DNA of 64,000 nucleotides from [Actinomadura] parvosata subsp. kistnae (GTDB taxonomy: Bacteria; Actinomycetota; Actinomycetes; Streptosporangiales; Streptosporangiaceae), in the NCBI RefSeq assembly GCF_900323885.1, contig NZ_OOHJ01000018.1, positions 248,001 to 312,000 of the forward strand, read 5' to 3'. Shown here piece after piece: positions 1 through 7,602 of the stretch. The position numbers and the translations under genes were made by a program. Position 1 is the first letter of the stretch, and the number at the start of each line of letters is the position of its first letter. The notes below the pieces were generated by a model that did not search any database, was not told the origin of the DNA, and worked only from the letters and a program-made list of their open reading frames with translations.

Positions 1-1
1 C

Positions 2-553
2 ACCCCCATCAAGGAGCTCCTTTCGGCCGGGTTGCGGACCACCGAGGCCACGTACGAGGTCGACGTCATCGTGTACGCGACCGGCTACGACGCCATGACC
101 GGGCCGCTGCTCGCCATCGACATCACGGGCGCGGGGGGCGTGGCGCTGCGGGACAAGTGGGCGGGCGGGCCCCGTACGTACCTCGGCCTGATGACCGCCG
201 ACTTCCCCAACCTGTTCACCATCACCGGGCCGGGCAGCCCGTCGGTGCTCAGCAACATGTTCGTCTCCATCGAGCAGCACGTGGACTGGATCGCCGACTG
301 CCTCCGCCACCTCGCGGACAGCGGCGCGGCCGTCATCGAGGCCGACCCCGACGCCGAGGACGGGTGGACGCGGCACGTCGGCGAGATCGCCGCCCAGACG
401 CTCTTCCCCCGGGCCGACTCCTGGTACATGGGGGCGAACATCCCTGGGAAGCCACGGGTGTTCATGCCTTACGCGGGCGGGGTCGGCACCTACCGCGCCC
501 TGTGCGACGAGATCGCCGCCAAGGGCTACGAGGGCTTCACCCTGTCCCCCTGA
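2..553 (+). CDS. Flavin-containing monooxygenase (Baeyer-Villiger type), C-terminal part
   Basis: The reading frame is open from the left edge of the window, so this is the 3' end of a longer gene; the in-frame TTG at 32 is unlikely to be the start. The fragment (about 183 residues) has the C-terminal features of NADPH- and FAD-dependent cyclohexanone/phenylacetone-type monooxygenases: DVIVYATGYDAMTG near its start, NLFTITGPGSPSVLSN, SIEQHVDWI, and an ending with SWYMGANIPGKPRVFMPYAGG. These enzymes insert oxygen next to a ketone or oxidise a heteroatom. The FAD and NADPH Rossmann motifs lie outside the window, so substrate class cannot be judged. A repeat field, not a recognisable terminator, follows the stop. 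Confidence 0.85.
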   Translation, partial: TPIKELLSAGLRTTEATYEVDVIVYATGYDAMTGPLLAIDITGAGGVALRDKWAGGPRTYLGLMTADFPNLFTITGPGSPSVLSNMFVSIEQHVDWIADCLRHLADSGAAVIEADPDAEDGWTRHVGEIAAQTLFPRADSWYMGANIPGKPRVFMPYAGGVGTYRALCDEIAAKGYEGFTLSP

Positions 554-654
554 CCCGCCCCCGCACCCCGGCCCCGCCGCCCGGCTCCCACCCTTTGCGC
601 GAGCCCGCCACACCGGACCTCGTGCCCTACGCGCCCATGCCGTGCCCGAGCCAC

Positions 655-1150
655 GCGACGCGCACGGGGGCAAAGTCAGCGCCGCGCAAGGTGGCCGCGC
701 GGGCCGTGCGATGCGCGCCGCGCAAGGTAAGCGCCGCGCAAGGCGGGCGCCGCACGAGGTGGCGCCCCACGAGGTGCCGCCGCACGAGGTCGCTGGCGTC
801 GGGCGGTGTGCCGCCGCGCAAGGTGAGCGCCGCACGAGGCGGGCGCCGCACGGGAGCCGCACGAGGGCGCCGCACGGGGGCGCCGCAGCGCGGAGGCGGG
901 TGTCGCGCCTCCTGAGTGTGGGTGGCCGGGCGGAGGTCGATCGAGCCTGCCGTTCCGGGTCGCACATGTGCCCCTCGGTGGCCGCGCGAGGTGCCGCCGC
1001 ACGGAGTGCCGCCGCGGGAGGTGGCCGCCGCACGGGGCGGCGCCGCATAAGGCAGGCGCCGCACGAGCTGGGCGCCGGACGAGGCGGGGGCCGCGGGAGG
1101 CAGGCGCCGCGCGAGGCGGGCGCCGCGCGAGGCGGGGGCCGCGCCTTCTG
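655..1150. repeat. Degenerate 15-16 bp GC-rich repeat field
   Basis: The 788-bp gap between the monooxygenase and the nuclease is mostly filled by imperfect, partly interrupted copies of a unit close to GCCGCRCRAGGYGSGC, roughly twenty in two clusters (about 670-900 and 970-1140). Long open frames exist on both strands here, but their products are Arg/Ala/Gly/Pro low complexity and shift with the repeat, so I do not call genes. The unit has no clear dyad. No gene was found from 554 to 1340; the remainder (about 1150-1250) shows nothing else distinctive. Confidence 0.7.
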
Positions 1151-1250
1151 GGTGTGGGTGGCCGGGTGGCGGTCGCGCTTGCGCGCGTGGGCGCAGGGGG
1201 CGGCGGCGGGGTGGCGCATTGGCCGAAGGCGACACATCCGGGGGCCCTGA

Positions 1251-1294
1251 GTGGACATGAAGTGTCAATGTTTGAGATTTCATGACAAGTCCAC
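1251..1294. promoter_or_regulatory. Imperfect inverted repeat upstream of the nuclease gene
   Basis: GTGGACATGAA at 1251-1261 is mirrored by TTCATGACAAGTCCAC at 1279-1294, where the second arm carries a short insertion. It sits in a locally AT-richer island 47 bp before the nuclease start and is the only such island in the gap, so it is a candidate operator or promoter. No clear Pho-box or sigma-70 hexamer pair was recognised. Confidence 0.35.
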
Positions 1295-1340
1295 GCCCAA
1301 GTCAGGGTTTTTCGTCGTTTGTCGGTTTACGCTCCCCGGC

Positions 1341-3680
1341 ATGCGTGTTAAGTCCCGGGCCCTGGCGATCCTCGTCGTGGCCGGCCTCGCCGGTCCGATC
1401 GCCGCCCTGTCCTCACCCTCCATGGCCGCCGCGGCACCAGGCGCCGTGGTCATCAGCCAGGTCTACGGCGGGGGCGGCAACTCCGGCGCCCCCCTCTCGA
1501 ACGACTATGTGGAGCTGTTCAACCGCAGCGCCGCCCCCGTCTCGCTGGACGGCTGGTCCGTGCAGTACACCAGCGCCACCGGCACCGGGAACTTCGCCTC
1601 GAACAAGGCCGATCTGTCCGGCACGCTGGCGCCGGGCCAGTACCACCTGGTGCAGCTCGCCGCGGGCACCACGCCCAGCGGGGCGCTGCCCCAGCCCGAC
1701 AGTGTCGGCTCGATCAACCTGAGCGGCACCGCAGGCAAGGTGGCGCTGGTGCGCTCGGCCGAGGGCCTGGCCTGCAACGGCTCCACGACTCCCTGCTCGG
1801 ACGCCCAGCTGGCGCAGCTCGCCGACCTCGTCGGGTACGGCACCGCGAACTTCTCGGAGGGCACCGCTGCCCCCGCGCTCACGAACGCCACCGCCGGGCT
1901 GCGCAAGGGCGGCGGCTGCGCCGACACCGACGACAACGCCGCCGACTTCGAGACCGGGGCCCCGGCGCCCCGCAACAGCGCCACCGCCCCGGCCCCCTGC
2001 GGCGGCGAGCCGTCCCCGACGCCCACTCCGACACCCACTCCGACGCCGGCCGAGAGCTGCGACACGCCGGCCACGCACCAGATCCCGCAGGTGCAGGGCA
2101 ACGGTGAGGCGAGCCCGGTGGCCGGGCAGAACGTGCGGGTCGAGGGGGTCGTGACCGGCGACTTCCAGGGCTCCGGCGGTCTCGGCGGCTTCTACGTGCA
2201 GGCCGCCCGGCCGGACGCCGACCCGGCGACCTCGGAGGGCCTGTTCGTGTTCTCCTCGACGCCGGTCAAGGCCGGCGACCGGGTGCTCGTGTCCGGCAAG
2301 GCGATCGAGTACAACGGCCTGACCGAGATCTCCCCCGCCACGGCCGTGAACGTCTGCGGCACCGGCACGGTCCGGCGCACCGAGATCGAGCTGCCGCTCA
2401 GGAAGGACGTCACGTTCGAGCGGTACGAGGGCATGCTCGTCACGTTCGACGACGACCTCGCGATCTCCGAGACCTACAACCTGGCCCGCTACGGCGAGCT
2501 GCTCCTGGCCGAGGACGAGCGGCTGTTCCAGCCGACCGACCGCGAGGGCGTGGACACCGCCAGGGACGCGCGGCGCCGGATCCTGCTCGACGACGGCCCC
2601 AACGCGCAGAACCCGGCCACGCTGCCGTACCACACGCAGGGCTCGAACACCGTGCGCGTCGGCGACGAGGTGCGGGACCTGACCGGCATCCTCACCTACG
2701 GCTTCGACGTCTACCGCGTCCAGCCGACCGCGCCCGTCGTCTTCCGCGCCGAGAACCCGCGCCCCGCCCGCCCCGAGCGGGTCGGCGGCGACGTCCGGGT
2801 GGCCAGCCTCAACACGCTCAACTGGTTCACCACGCTCGGCTCGCGCGGCGCCACCACCGCCGAGGAGCGTGACCGCCAGCTCGCCAAGCTGGTCGCCACC
2901 ATCACCACGCTCGACCCCGCCGTGGCCGGCCTCATGGAGGTCGAGCGCAACGACGACGTCGCGCTCAACGCCTTGGTGGACGCGCTCAACGCCAAGGCGG
3001 GCGCCGGCACGTACCAGGCGATCACGCACCCGAACCCGGGCACCGACCTCATCCAGACCGCGCTCATCTACCAGCCGGCCAGGGTCACCCCGATCGGCCC
3101 CGCGCGCTCCTCCTCCGACCCGATCTTCAACCGGCCGCCGCTGGTGCAGACGTTCGGCAAGGCGAACGGCCGGGGCAAGACGTTCACGGTGCTGGTCAAC
3201 CACTTCAAGTCGAAGGGCTGCACCGACGCCGACGGGCCCGCCACCGGCGCCGACGCCGACCAGGGCGACGGGCAGAGCTGCTACAACGCCAAGCGCGTCA
3301 AGCAGGCCCAGGCCGTGCTGTCCCTGATCGGCGAGCTGAAGCTGAAGAACGCGCTCGTCCTCGGCGACATCAACGCCTACGGCGAGGAGGACCCGATCCA
3401 CGCCTTCGAGGACGGCGGGCTGACCAGCCTCAGCAAGAAGTACGTCAAGAAGGACGACCGCTACAGCTACGTCTTCGACGGCCTGTCGGGCGAGCTGGAC
3501 CACGTGCTGGCCGACAAGGGCGCCCGCAAGCTGGTCACCGGCGCGACCATCTGGCACGTCAACGCCGACGAGGGCCGGTTCATGGACTACAACACCGAGT
3601 ACAACCCGCCCTACCTGTACGCGCCCGACCCGTTCCGCTCCTCCGACCACGACCCGCTGCTGGTGGGCCTGCGGCTCTGA
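1341..3680 (+). CDS. Secreted ExeM/NucH-like endonuclease with lamin-tail domain
   Basis: Predicted 779-residue extracellular nuclease. The ATG at 1341 is preferred because a signal peptide follows it directly (basic start, hydrophobic stretch to about residue 28, then alanine-rich site). In order: lamin-tail domain about 33-195 (VVISQVYGGGGNSG, NDYVELFNRS), a Pro-Thr linker about 224-239, an OB-fold-like segment about 245-350 (VEGVVTGDFQG, GGFYVQ), and an endonuclease/exonuclease/phosphatase domain from about 485 with LNTLNWF, LMEVERND, VNHFKSKG, GDINAYGEEDP, GELDHVLAD and C-terminal SSDHDPLL. All expected metal and catalytic positions of the family appear present. No ribosome-binding site is obvious. 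Likely role: degrading extracellular DNA for nutrients. It converges on the ABC-F half gene across a shared hairpin. Confidence 0.9.
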   Translation: MRVKSRALAILVVAGLAGPIAALSSPSMAAAAPGAVVISQVYGGGGNSGAPLSNDYVELFNRSAAPVSLDGWSVQYTSATGTGNFASNKADLSGTLAPGQYHLVQLAAGTTPSGALPQPDSVGSINLSGTAGKVALVRSAEGLACNGSTTPCSDAQLAQLADLVGYGTANFSEGTAAPALTNATAGLRKGGGCADTDDNAADFETGAPAPRNSATAPAPCGGEPSPTPTPTPTPTPAESCDTPATHQIPQVQGNGEASPVAGQNVRVEGVVTGDFQGSGGLGGFYVQAARPDADPATSEGLFVFSSTPVKAGDRVLVSGKAIEYNGLTEISPATAVNVCGTGTVRRTEIELPLRKDVTFERYEGMLVTFDDDLAISETYNLARYGELLLAEDERLFQPTDREGVDTARDARRRILLDDGPNAQNPATLPYHTQGSNTVRVGDEVRDLTGILTYGFDVYRVQPTAPVVFRAENPRPARPERVGGDVRVASLNTLNWFTTLGSRGATTAEERDRQLAKLVATITTLDPAVAGLMEVERNDDVALNALVDALNAKAGAGTYQAITHPNPGTDLIQTALIYQPARVTPIGPARSSSDPIFNRPPLVQTFGKANGRGKTFTVLVNHFKSKGCTDADGPATGADADQGDGQSCYNAKRVKQAQAVLSLIGELKLKNALVLGDINAYGEEDPIHAFEDGGLTSLSKKYVKKDDRYSYVFDGLSGELDHVLADKGARKLVTGATIWHVNADEGRFMDYNTEYNPPYLYAPDPFRSSDHDPLLVGLRL

Positions 3681-3689
3681 GACGCCTCG

Positions 3690-3721
3690 CCTCCGCCTGT
3701 CACGCCGGTGACAGGCGGAGG
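3690..3721. terminator. Bidirectional hairpin terminator
   Basis: Perfect 14-bp inverted repeat (CCTCCGCCTGTCAC, then the loop GCCG, then GTGACAGGCGGAGG) between the converging nuclease and ABC-F half gene. There is no T tract, as is common in high-GC actinomycetes. The stop codon of the leftward gene (3700-3702) lies inside the left arm. Confidence 0.8.
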
Positions 3722-4401
3722 TGCCGGCCCTGCCAGCGGGAACGCAGCCACCGGTCGTGGCTGGCGACCACGACCGCGCCCGGCCCCTCCGCGCCCAGGG
3801 CCTCCTCCAGCTCGTCCGACAGGCGGGGCGAGAGGTGGTTCGTGGGCTCGTCGAGCAGGAGCGCCGCGGGCCGGCGGATGAGCAGCGCGGCCAGCGCCAG
3901 CCGCCCGCGCATGCCGCCCGACAGTGACGCGAGCGCGCGGGAGTGCGGCAGGCCGCCGAGGCCCAGCCGGTCGAGGACGATGCCGGCGCGCCGGTCGGCG
4001 TCCCAGGAGTCGCGTTCCTGGGCCTGCTCCAGCCTGGCCCCGTACGCGGCGAGCAGGGCGGCGTCGCCGGGGTCGGCGGCGAGCGCCTGGCCGAGCCGGT
4101 CCAGCTCGGCCAGGTCGGCGCGGGCCTCGCGCAGGGCGTCGGCCAGCACGTCGGCGATGCTGGCGCGGGCGTCGAACGGCAGCTCCTGGTGCAGGAAGCC
4201 GAGGTCGGCGGGGCGGGTGACGGTGCCCGCGTCGGGCCGGTCCACCCCGGCCAGCAGCCGCAGCAGGGTGGTCTTGCCCGCGCCGTTCTCGCCGATGAGC
4301 CCGATGCGCTCGCCGGGCGCGGCGGTGAAGGAGAGGCCGTCGAGCACGCGCCGCGCGCCCAGCGTCCGTACGAGATCGCGGGCGAGCAGCGCGTCACTCA
4401 C
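3700..4401 (-). CDS. Single-cassette ABC-F-like ATPase, apparently an internal deletion product
   Basis: 233 residues with one complete ATP-binding cassette: Walker A GENGAGKT at about 37, signature LSGGM, Walker B LLLDEPTNHL, and an H-loop SHDR. ABC-F proteins normally carry two cassettes and about 530-600 residues. From my knowledge of the family, the front (through the first Walker B) resembles an N-terminal cassette, while the end (SPRLSDELEEAL to SHDRWLRSRW) resembles the tail of a C-terminal cassette. An internal deletion between the two copies of LLLDEPTNHL would explain this. There is no linker domain, so the ribosome-acting tip of ABC-F proteins is missing. It overlaps the full-length ABC-F gene by 8 bp and is probably cotranscribed with it. 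Confidence 0.75.
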   Translation of the reverse strand: MSDALLARDLVRTLGARRVLDGLSFTAAPGERIGLIGENGAGKTTLLRLLAGVDRPDAGTVTRPADLGFLHQELPFDARASIADVLADALREARADLAELDRLGQALAADPGDAALLAAYGARLEQAQERDSWDADRRAGIVLDRLGLGGLPHSRALASLSGGMRGRLALAALLIRRPAALLLDEPTNHLSPRLSDELEEALGAEGPGAVVVASHDRWLRSRWQGRHLRLSPA

Positions 4402-6019
4402 CCTGGGGGCCTCCGGTCTCCAGGAGGCGGCCGCCGGCCAGCTCCAGCCACCTCTCGACGCCGATCTCGGCGAGGAACCGCTCGTCGTGGCTGACCACGA
4501 TGAACGCCCCCTCGTACGCGGCGAGCGCGCTTTCGAGCTGGGCGACGCTGACCAGGTCGAGGTTGTTGGTGGGCTCGTCGAGCAGCAGGAGCTGTGGGGC
4601 GGGCTCGGCGCACAGGACGCAGGCCAGGGTGGCGCGCAGCCGTTCGCCGCCGGACAGCACGCCGACGGGCAGGTGGGCGCGCGGGCCGCGGAACAGGAAG
4701 CGGGCGAGCAGGTTCATCCGCTCGGCGGGGGCCATGCCGGGGGCGGCGTCGGCGAGGTTCTCGGCGACGGTGCGGTCGAGGTCGAGCAGGTCGAGCCGCT
4801 GCGACAGGTAGGCGACGCGGCCGTCGGCCCGGCGGGTGGTGCCGCCGTCGGGGGTCAGGTCGCCGCTGACGATGCGCAGCAGGGTGGACTTGCCGGCGCC
4901 GTTCCTGCCGGTCAGCGCGATGCGCTCGGGCCCGCGCACGGTCAGGTCGAGGCCGGGCTCGGCGAACAGGCCGCGCGCCTGGAGGTGCTCGCCGTGGAAG
5001 ACGGTGCGCCCGGCGGGCACGTTGGTGCCGGGCAGCTCCAGCGTGATGCGCTGGTCGTCGCGCAGCGCCCGCCCGGCCTCGTCGAGCCTCGCCTTGGCGT
5101 CGCTGACGCGGGCGGCGTGCATCTGGCCGGCCCGCCCGGCCGACTCCTGGGCGCCGCGCTTCATGTTGCCGGCGAAGATGCGGGGCAGGCCGGCGTTCTT
5201 GAGGTTGCGGGCGGCGTTGCCGGCGCGGCGCTCGGCGCGCTCGCGGGCCTGCTGCATCTCCCGCTTCTCGCGCTTGAGCTCCTGCTCGGCGCTGCGCACG
5301 GTGCGCTCTGCGGCCTCCTGCTCGGTCCGTACGGCCTCCTCGTACGCGGTGAAGTTGCCCCCGTAGAAGCGCACCTCGCCCCGTTCGAGCTCGGCGATGC
5401 GGTCCATGCGGTCGAGCAGGACGCGGTCGTGGCTGACCACGAGCAGGCAGCCGTTCCAGTCGCCGAGCAGGTCGTGCAGGCGGTGCCGGGCCTCGAGGTC
5501 GAGGTTGTTGGTGGGCTCGTCGAGCAGCAGCACGTCGGGCCGCTTGAGGAGCTGCGCGGCCAGGCCGAGCGAGACGACCTGGCCGCCGCTCAGCGTGGCG
5601 AGCGTGCGGTCGAAGGCGAGCCCGTCGAGGCCGAGCCGGTCGAGCTGGGCGCGGGTGCGCTCCTCGATGTCCCAGTCGTTGCCGATGGTGGTGAAGTGCT
5701 CCTCGGAGGCGTCGCCGGACTCGATGGCGTCCAGCGCGGCGATGACGGGGGCGATGCCGAGCACTTCCGCCACGGTGAGGTCGCCGGTGAGGGGCAGGCT
5801 CTGCGGCAGGTAGCCGAGCACGCCCTTGACGGAGACGTCGCCGCCGGACGGCCGCAGCTCGCCGGCGATGAGCTTGAGCAGCGTGCTCTTGCCGGCGCCG
5901 TTCGGGGCGACGAGCCCGGTACGGCCGCCGCCCACGCTGAAGGACAGGTCGGTGAAGACGGGGGTGTCGTCGGGCCAGGAGAAGGACAGCCCGGAACAGA
6001 TGACGAAAGCGTCGGACAT
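4394..6019 (-). CDS. ABC-F family ATPase (ribosome protection/translation factor type)
   Basis: 541 residues with two cassettes and no membrane segments. Cassette 1 has APNGAGKST near residue 38, LSGGQ and LLLDEPTNNLD. A charged, coiled interdomain linker of about 100 residues (EQELKREKREMQQARERAER) follows. Cassette 2 has GRNGAGKST, LSGGER and LLLDEPTNNLD. ABC-F proteins act on the ribosome, and many actinomycete members protect it from macrolides, lincosamides or pleuromutilins; which drug applies here cannot be read from sequence. The ATG at 6019 has GAGG nine bases upstream. The long upstream leader contains a short ORF and alternative stems (separate entries), as expected for an antibiotic-inducible gene. 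Confidence 0.9.
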   Translation of the reverse strand: MSDAFVICSGLSFSWPDDTPVFTDLSFSVGGGRTGLVAPNGAGKSTLLKLIAGELRPSGGDVSVKGVLGYLPQSLPLTGDLTVAEVLGIAPVIAALDAIESGDASEEHFTTIGNDWDIEERTRAQLDRLGLDGLAFDRTLATLSGGQVVSLGLAAQLLKRPDVLLLDEPTNNLDLEARHRLHDLLGDWNGCLLVVSHDRVLLDRMDRIAELERGEVRFYGGNFTAYEEAVRTEQEAAERTVRSAEQELKREKREMQQARERAERRAGNAARNLKNAGLPRIFAGNMKRGAQESAGRAGQMHAARVSDAKARLDEAGRALRDDQRITLELPGTNVPAGRTVFHGEHLQARGLFAEPGLDLTVRGPERIALTGRNGAGKSTLLRIVSGDLTPDGGTTRRADGRVAYLSQRLDLLDLDRTVAENLADAAPGMAPAERMNLLARFLFRGPRAHLPVGVLSGGERLRATLACVLCAEPAPQLLLLDEPTNNLDLVSVAQLESALAAYEGAFIVVSHDERFLAEIGVERWLELAGGRLLETGGPQGE

Positions 6020-6028
6020 GCTGAGAGA

Positions 6029-6172
6029 CCTCGGAGAATTGACCCGGGCACGCGAAAAGAAGGGCCCGGCAAGTGGAACGGGAATGAGGAAACGACGACC
6101 TGGGCCACACCGGGGGCGGTCTTGTCACGCCTGCCCGGGGCCGGGGTCAATCTCCGGTATCACCCGGAGATG
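6029..6172 (-). promoter_or_regulatory. Candidate translation attenuator of the ABC-F gene
   Basis: In the leftward transcript three segments can pair in two exclusive ways. Segment 1 (ATCTCCGG, 6164-6171) and segment 2 (CCGGAGAT, 6150-6157) form a perfect 8-bp hairpin with a 6-base loop, and the leader ORF stop codon lies in this hairpin. Segment 2 read on (CGGAGATTGACCC) also pairs with segment 3 (GGGTCAATTCTCCG, about 6031-6045): 13 bp with one bulged base. The second helix ends directly beside the GAGG ribosome-binding site of the ABC-F gene. A ribosome held near the leader stop would cover segment 2 and could free the site. The pairing is seen in sequence; the switch is inferred. Confidence 0.6.
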
Positions 6173-6210
6173 TCGTCGTCACCTGCCACGTCTGCTCTCC
6201 TAGCTGTCAT
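6160..6210 (-). CDS. 16-residue leader peptide upstream of ABC-F gene
   Basis: ATG at 6210 with AGGTG about eight bases upstream opens a 17-codon frame encoding MTARRADVAGDDDISG and then TGA. The last codons and stop form part of the 8-bp hairpin of the attenuator. A second mini-ORF (MVTGARS) ends on the TGA that overlaps this ATG. Short leaders of this kind precede inducible erm, cat and ABC-F resistance genes; its translation is not demonstrated here. Confidence 0.5.
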   Translation of the reverse strand: MTARRADVAGDDDISG

Positions 6211-6245
6211 GAACGAGCACCTGTCACCATAGCATCTTCTGTCGA

Positions 6246-6878
6246 CTACCCGCGCTCCTCCTCGGCCCACCGGGGATGGTTCCTCCTGGCCCAGCCCCAC
6301 GTCACCCACCCCGTACGCATGCCCAGCCGCGCCCCGGGATCCCGCCAGGCGAGCCGGATGTGCCCCAGCACGACGACGCCGATGGCCAGCGCCGTCAGGT
6401 CGTGCACGAAGATGGCGCCGGCCCGCGAGATCCACGGCAGCAGCCCGGTGAACCACATCAGCAGCCCGGTGAACATCATCACCGGCACGGCCCCGGCGAT
6501 CCAGCCCGCCCAGATCTTCTGCCCGGCGTTGAACTTGCCGGCCGGGCGCGGCCCCGGCGTGCCCCGGCGGACGGCGCGCAGCCACTCCCGGTCGTACGGG
6601 GCGAGCCGGTTGATCCTGCGCAGGTCGGCGCGGAACGAGCGGGCGGCGAGCCCGAGCAGGAACGGCGCCGGCAGCAGGATCCCCGACCACTCGTGCACGA
6701 CGACCAGCAGGTGGCGGCGGCCGACGAGCTGGGCCAGCGGCCCGACGTAGAGGAACGCCGCCGTCCCGACGCACACCAGCATGAGCGTGGCGGTGGCGCG
6801 GTGGACCAGCCGCTCGGGGCGGGTGAAGCGGCGCAGCCGGTCAGGCGCCGCGCTCGTCGAGCCAGCCGTCGACGTCAT
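6246..6878 (-). CDS. Cytochrome b561/b6-type membrane protein
   Basis: 210 residues with about four or five hydrophobic helices (LVHRATATLMLVCVGTAAFL; LLVVVHEWSGILLPAPFLLG; WAGWIAGAVPVMMFTGLLMW; IFVHDLTALAIGVVVLGHI). Histidines in the first, second and last helices (LVHR, VVHEW, FVHDL, LGHIRLAW) are suitable b-heme ligands, as in formate-dehydrogenase gamma and YedZ-like subunits. It overlaps the upstream molybdopterin oxidoreductase gene by 38 bp, so it is probably the membrane electron partner for that enzyme. Confidence 0.8.
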   Translation of the reverse strand: MTSTAGSTSAAPDRLRRFTRPERLVHRATATLMLVCVGTAAFLYVGPLAQLVGRRHLLVVVHEWSGILLPAPFLLGLAARSFRADLRRINRLAPYDREWLRAVRRGTPGPRPAGKFNAGQKIWAGWIAGAVPVMMFTGLLMWFTGLLPWISRAGAIFVHDLTALAIGVVVLGHIRLAWRDPGARLGMRTGWVTWGWARRNHPRWAEEERG

Positions 6879-7602
6879 AGCCGTACTCCTCCCAGTATCC
6901 GGGGACGACCTGGTCCGTGACGGAGATGCCGGACAGCCACTTGGCGGACTTGTAGAAGTACATCGGCGCGACGTACAGCCGGACCGGGCCGCCGCGCTCG
7001 TGGGTGAGCGGCTTGTCCTGCATGTCCAGGGCCACGACCACGTCGGAGCGGCGGGCCTGCTCCAGCGTCAGGCTCTCGGTGTAGACGCCGTCGAAGCAGG
7101 TGAAGCGCAGCGCCCTGCCCTCGGGCCGCACGCCCGCCACCTCCAGCAGGTGCGTCAGCGACACGCCGGTGAACGGGGTGCGGGGCACCCGCCAGCCGTC
7201 CGTGCACGTGACGTCGCCGACGACCCTGGTCTGCGGCATGGCGCGCAGCTCGGCCAGCGTGTACGTCACCGGCCGCGCGACCAGGCCGCCGATCTCCAGC
7301 CGGTAGTCGGCCGCCGTCCGCTCCGGCACCGAGCCGGCCACGCTGAAGTACCGGAACCCGCCCGAGCCGGGCAGCAACCCGGTCGGGTCCGAGCTCGCCA
7401 GCCGTTCCCAGCCGTCCTGCACGAGAGGGGCCGCGGCGAGGGCGGCGAAGCCGGCGCCGAGCATCGAGAGCATCGCCCGGCGCGCGATGGGCGCGCCGCT
7501 CTCCTTCGGGTGTCGTCGATCGTTCACGTCCGTGATTCGAGCAGCCGCGGCCTCCTCCCGCGCGCGGCGGCCCGCTCCAGTAAGACTTTCGTCATTCCTC
7601 AT
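6841..7602 (-). CDS. YedY/sulfite-oxidase-family molybdopterin oxidoreductase
   Basis: About 253 residues from the ATG at 7602, which overlaps the TGA of the upstream regulator gene (ATGA). An in-frame ATG 60 bp upstream lies inside that regulator and is less likely. The N-terminus has an arginine pair before a hydrophobic stretch (ARRAMLSMLGAGFAALAAAP), compatible with a weak Tat signal. The molybdopterin-binding domain shows the conserved cysteine in DVTCTDGW, then RVPRTPFTGVSL and VRLYVAPMYFYKSAKWL. Such proteins are periplasmic or extracytoplasmic reductases or oxidases of S- or N-oxides. Together with the overlapping cytochrome gene it forms a two-component membrane redox unit, like MsrP/MsrQ. 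Substrate unknown. Confidence 0.85.
   Translation of the reverse strand: MRNDESLTGAGRRAREEAAAARITDVNDRRHPKESGAPIARRAMLSMLGAGFAALAAAPLVQDGWERLASSDPTGLLPGSGGFRYFSVAGSVPERTAADYRLEIGGLVARPVTYTLAELRAMPQTRVVGDVTCTDGWRVPRTPFTGVSLTHLLEVAGVRPEGRALRFTCFDGVYTESLTLEQARRSDVVVALDMQDKPLTHERGGPVRLYVAPMYFYKSAKWLSGISVTDQVVPGYWEEYGYDVDGWLDERGA

Noticed and set aside
1413..4397. A 994-residue leftward reading frame across the nuclease gene
   Set aside because: It is the GC-driven complement of the nuclease and ABC-F half genes, with low-complexity sequence and no domain; the plus-strand nuclease has clear motifs.
3842..6232. A rightward 796-residue frame opposite the ABC-F genes
   Set aside because: Shadow of two genes with intact Walker motifs; no domain of its own.
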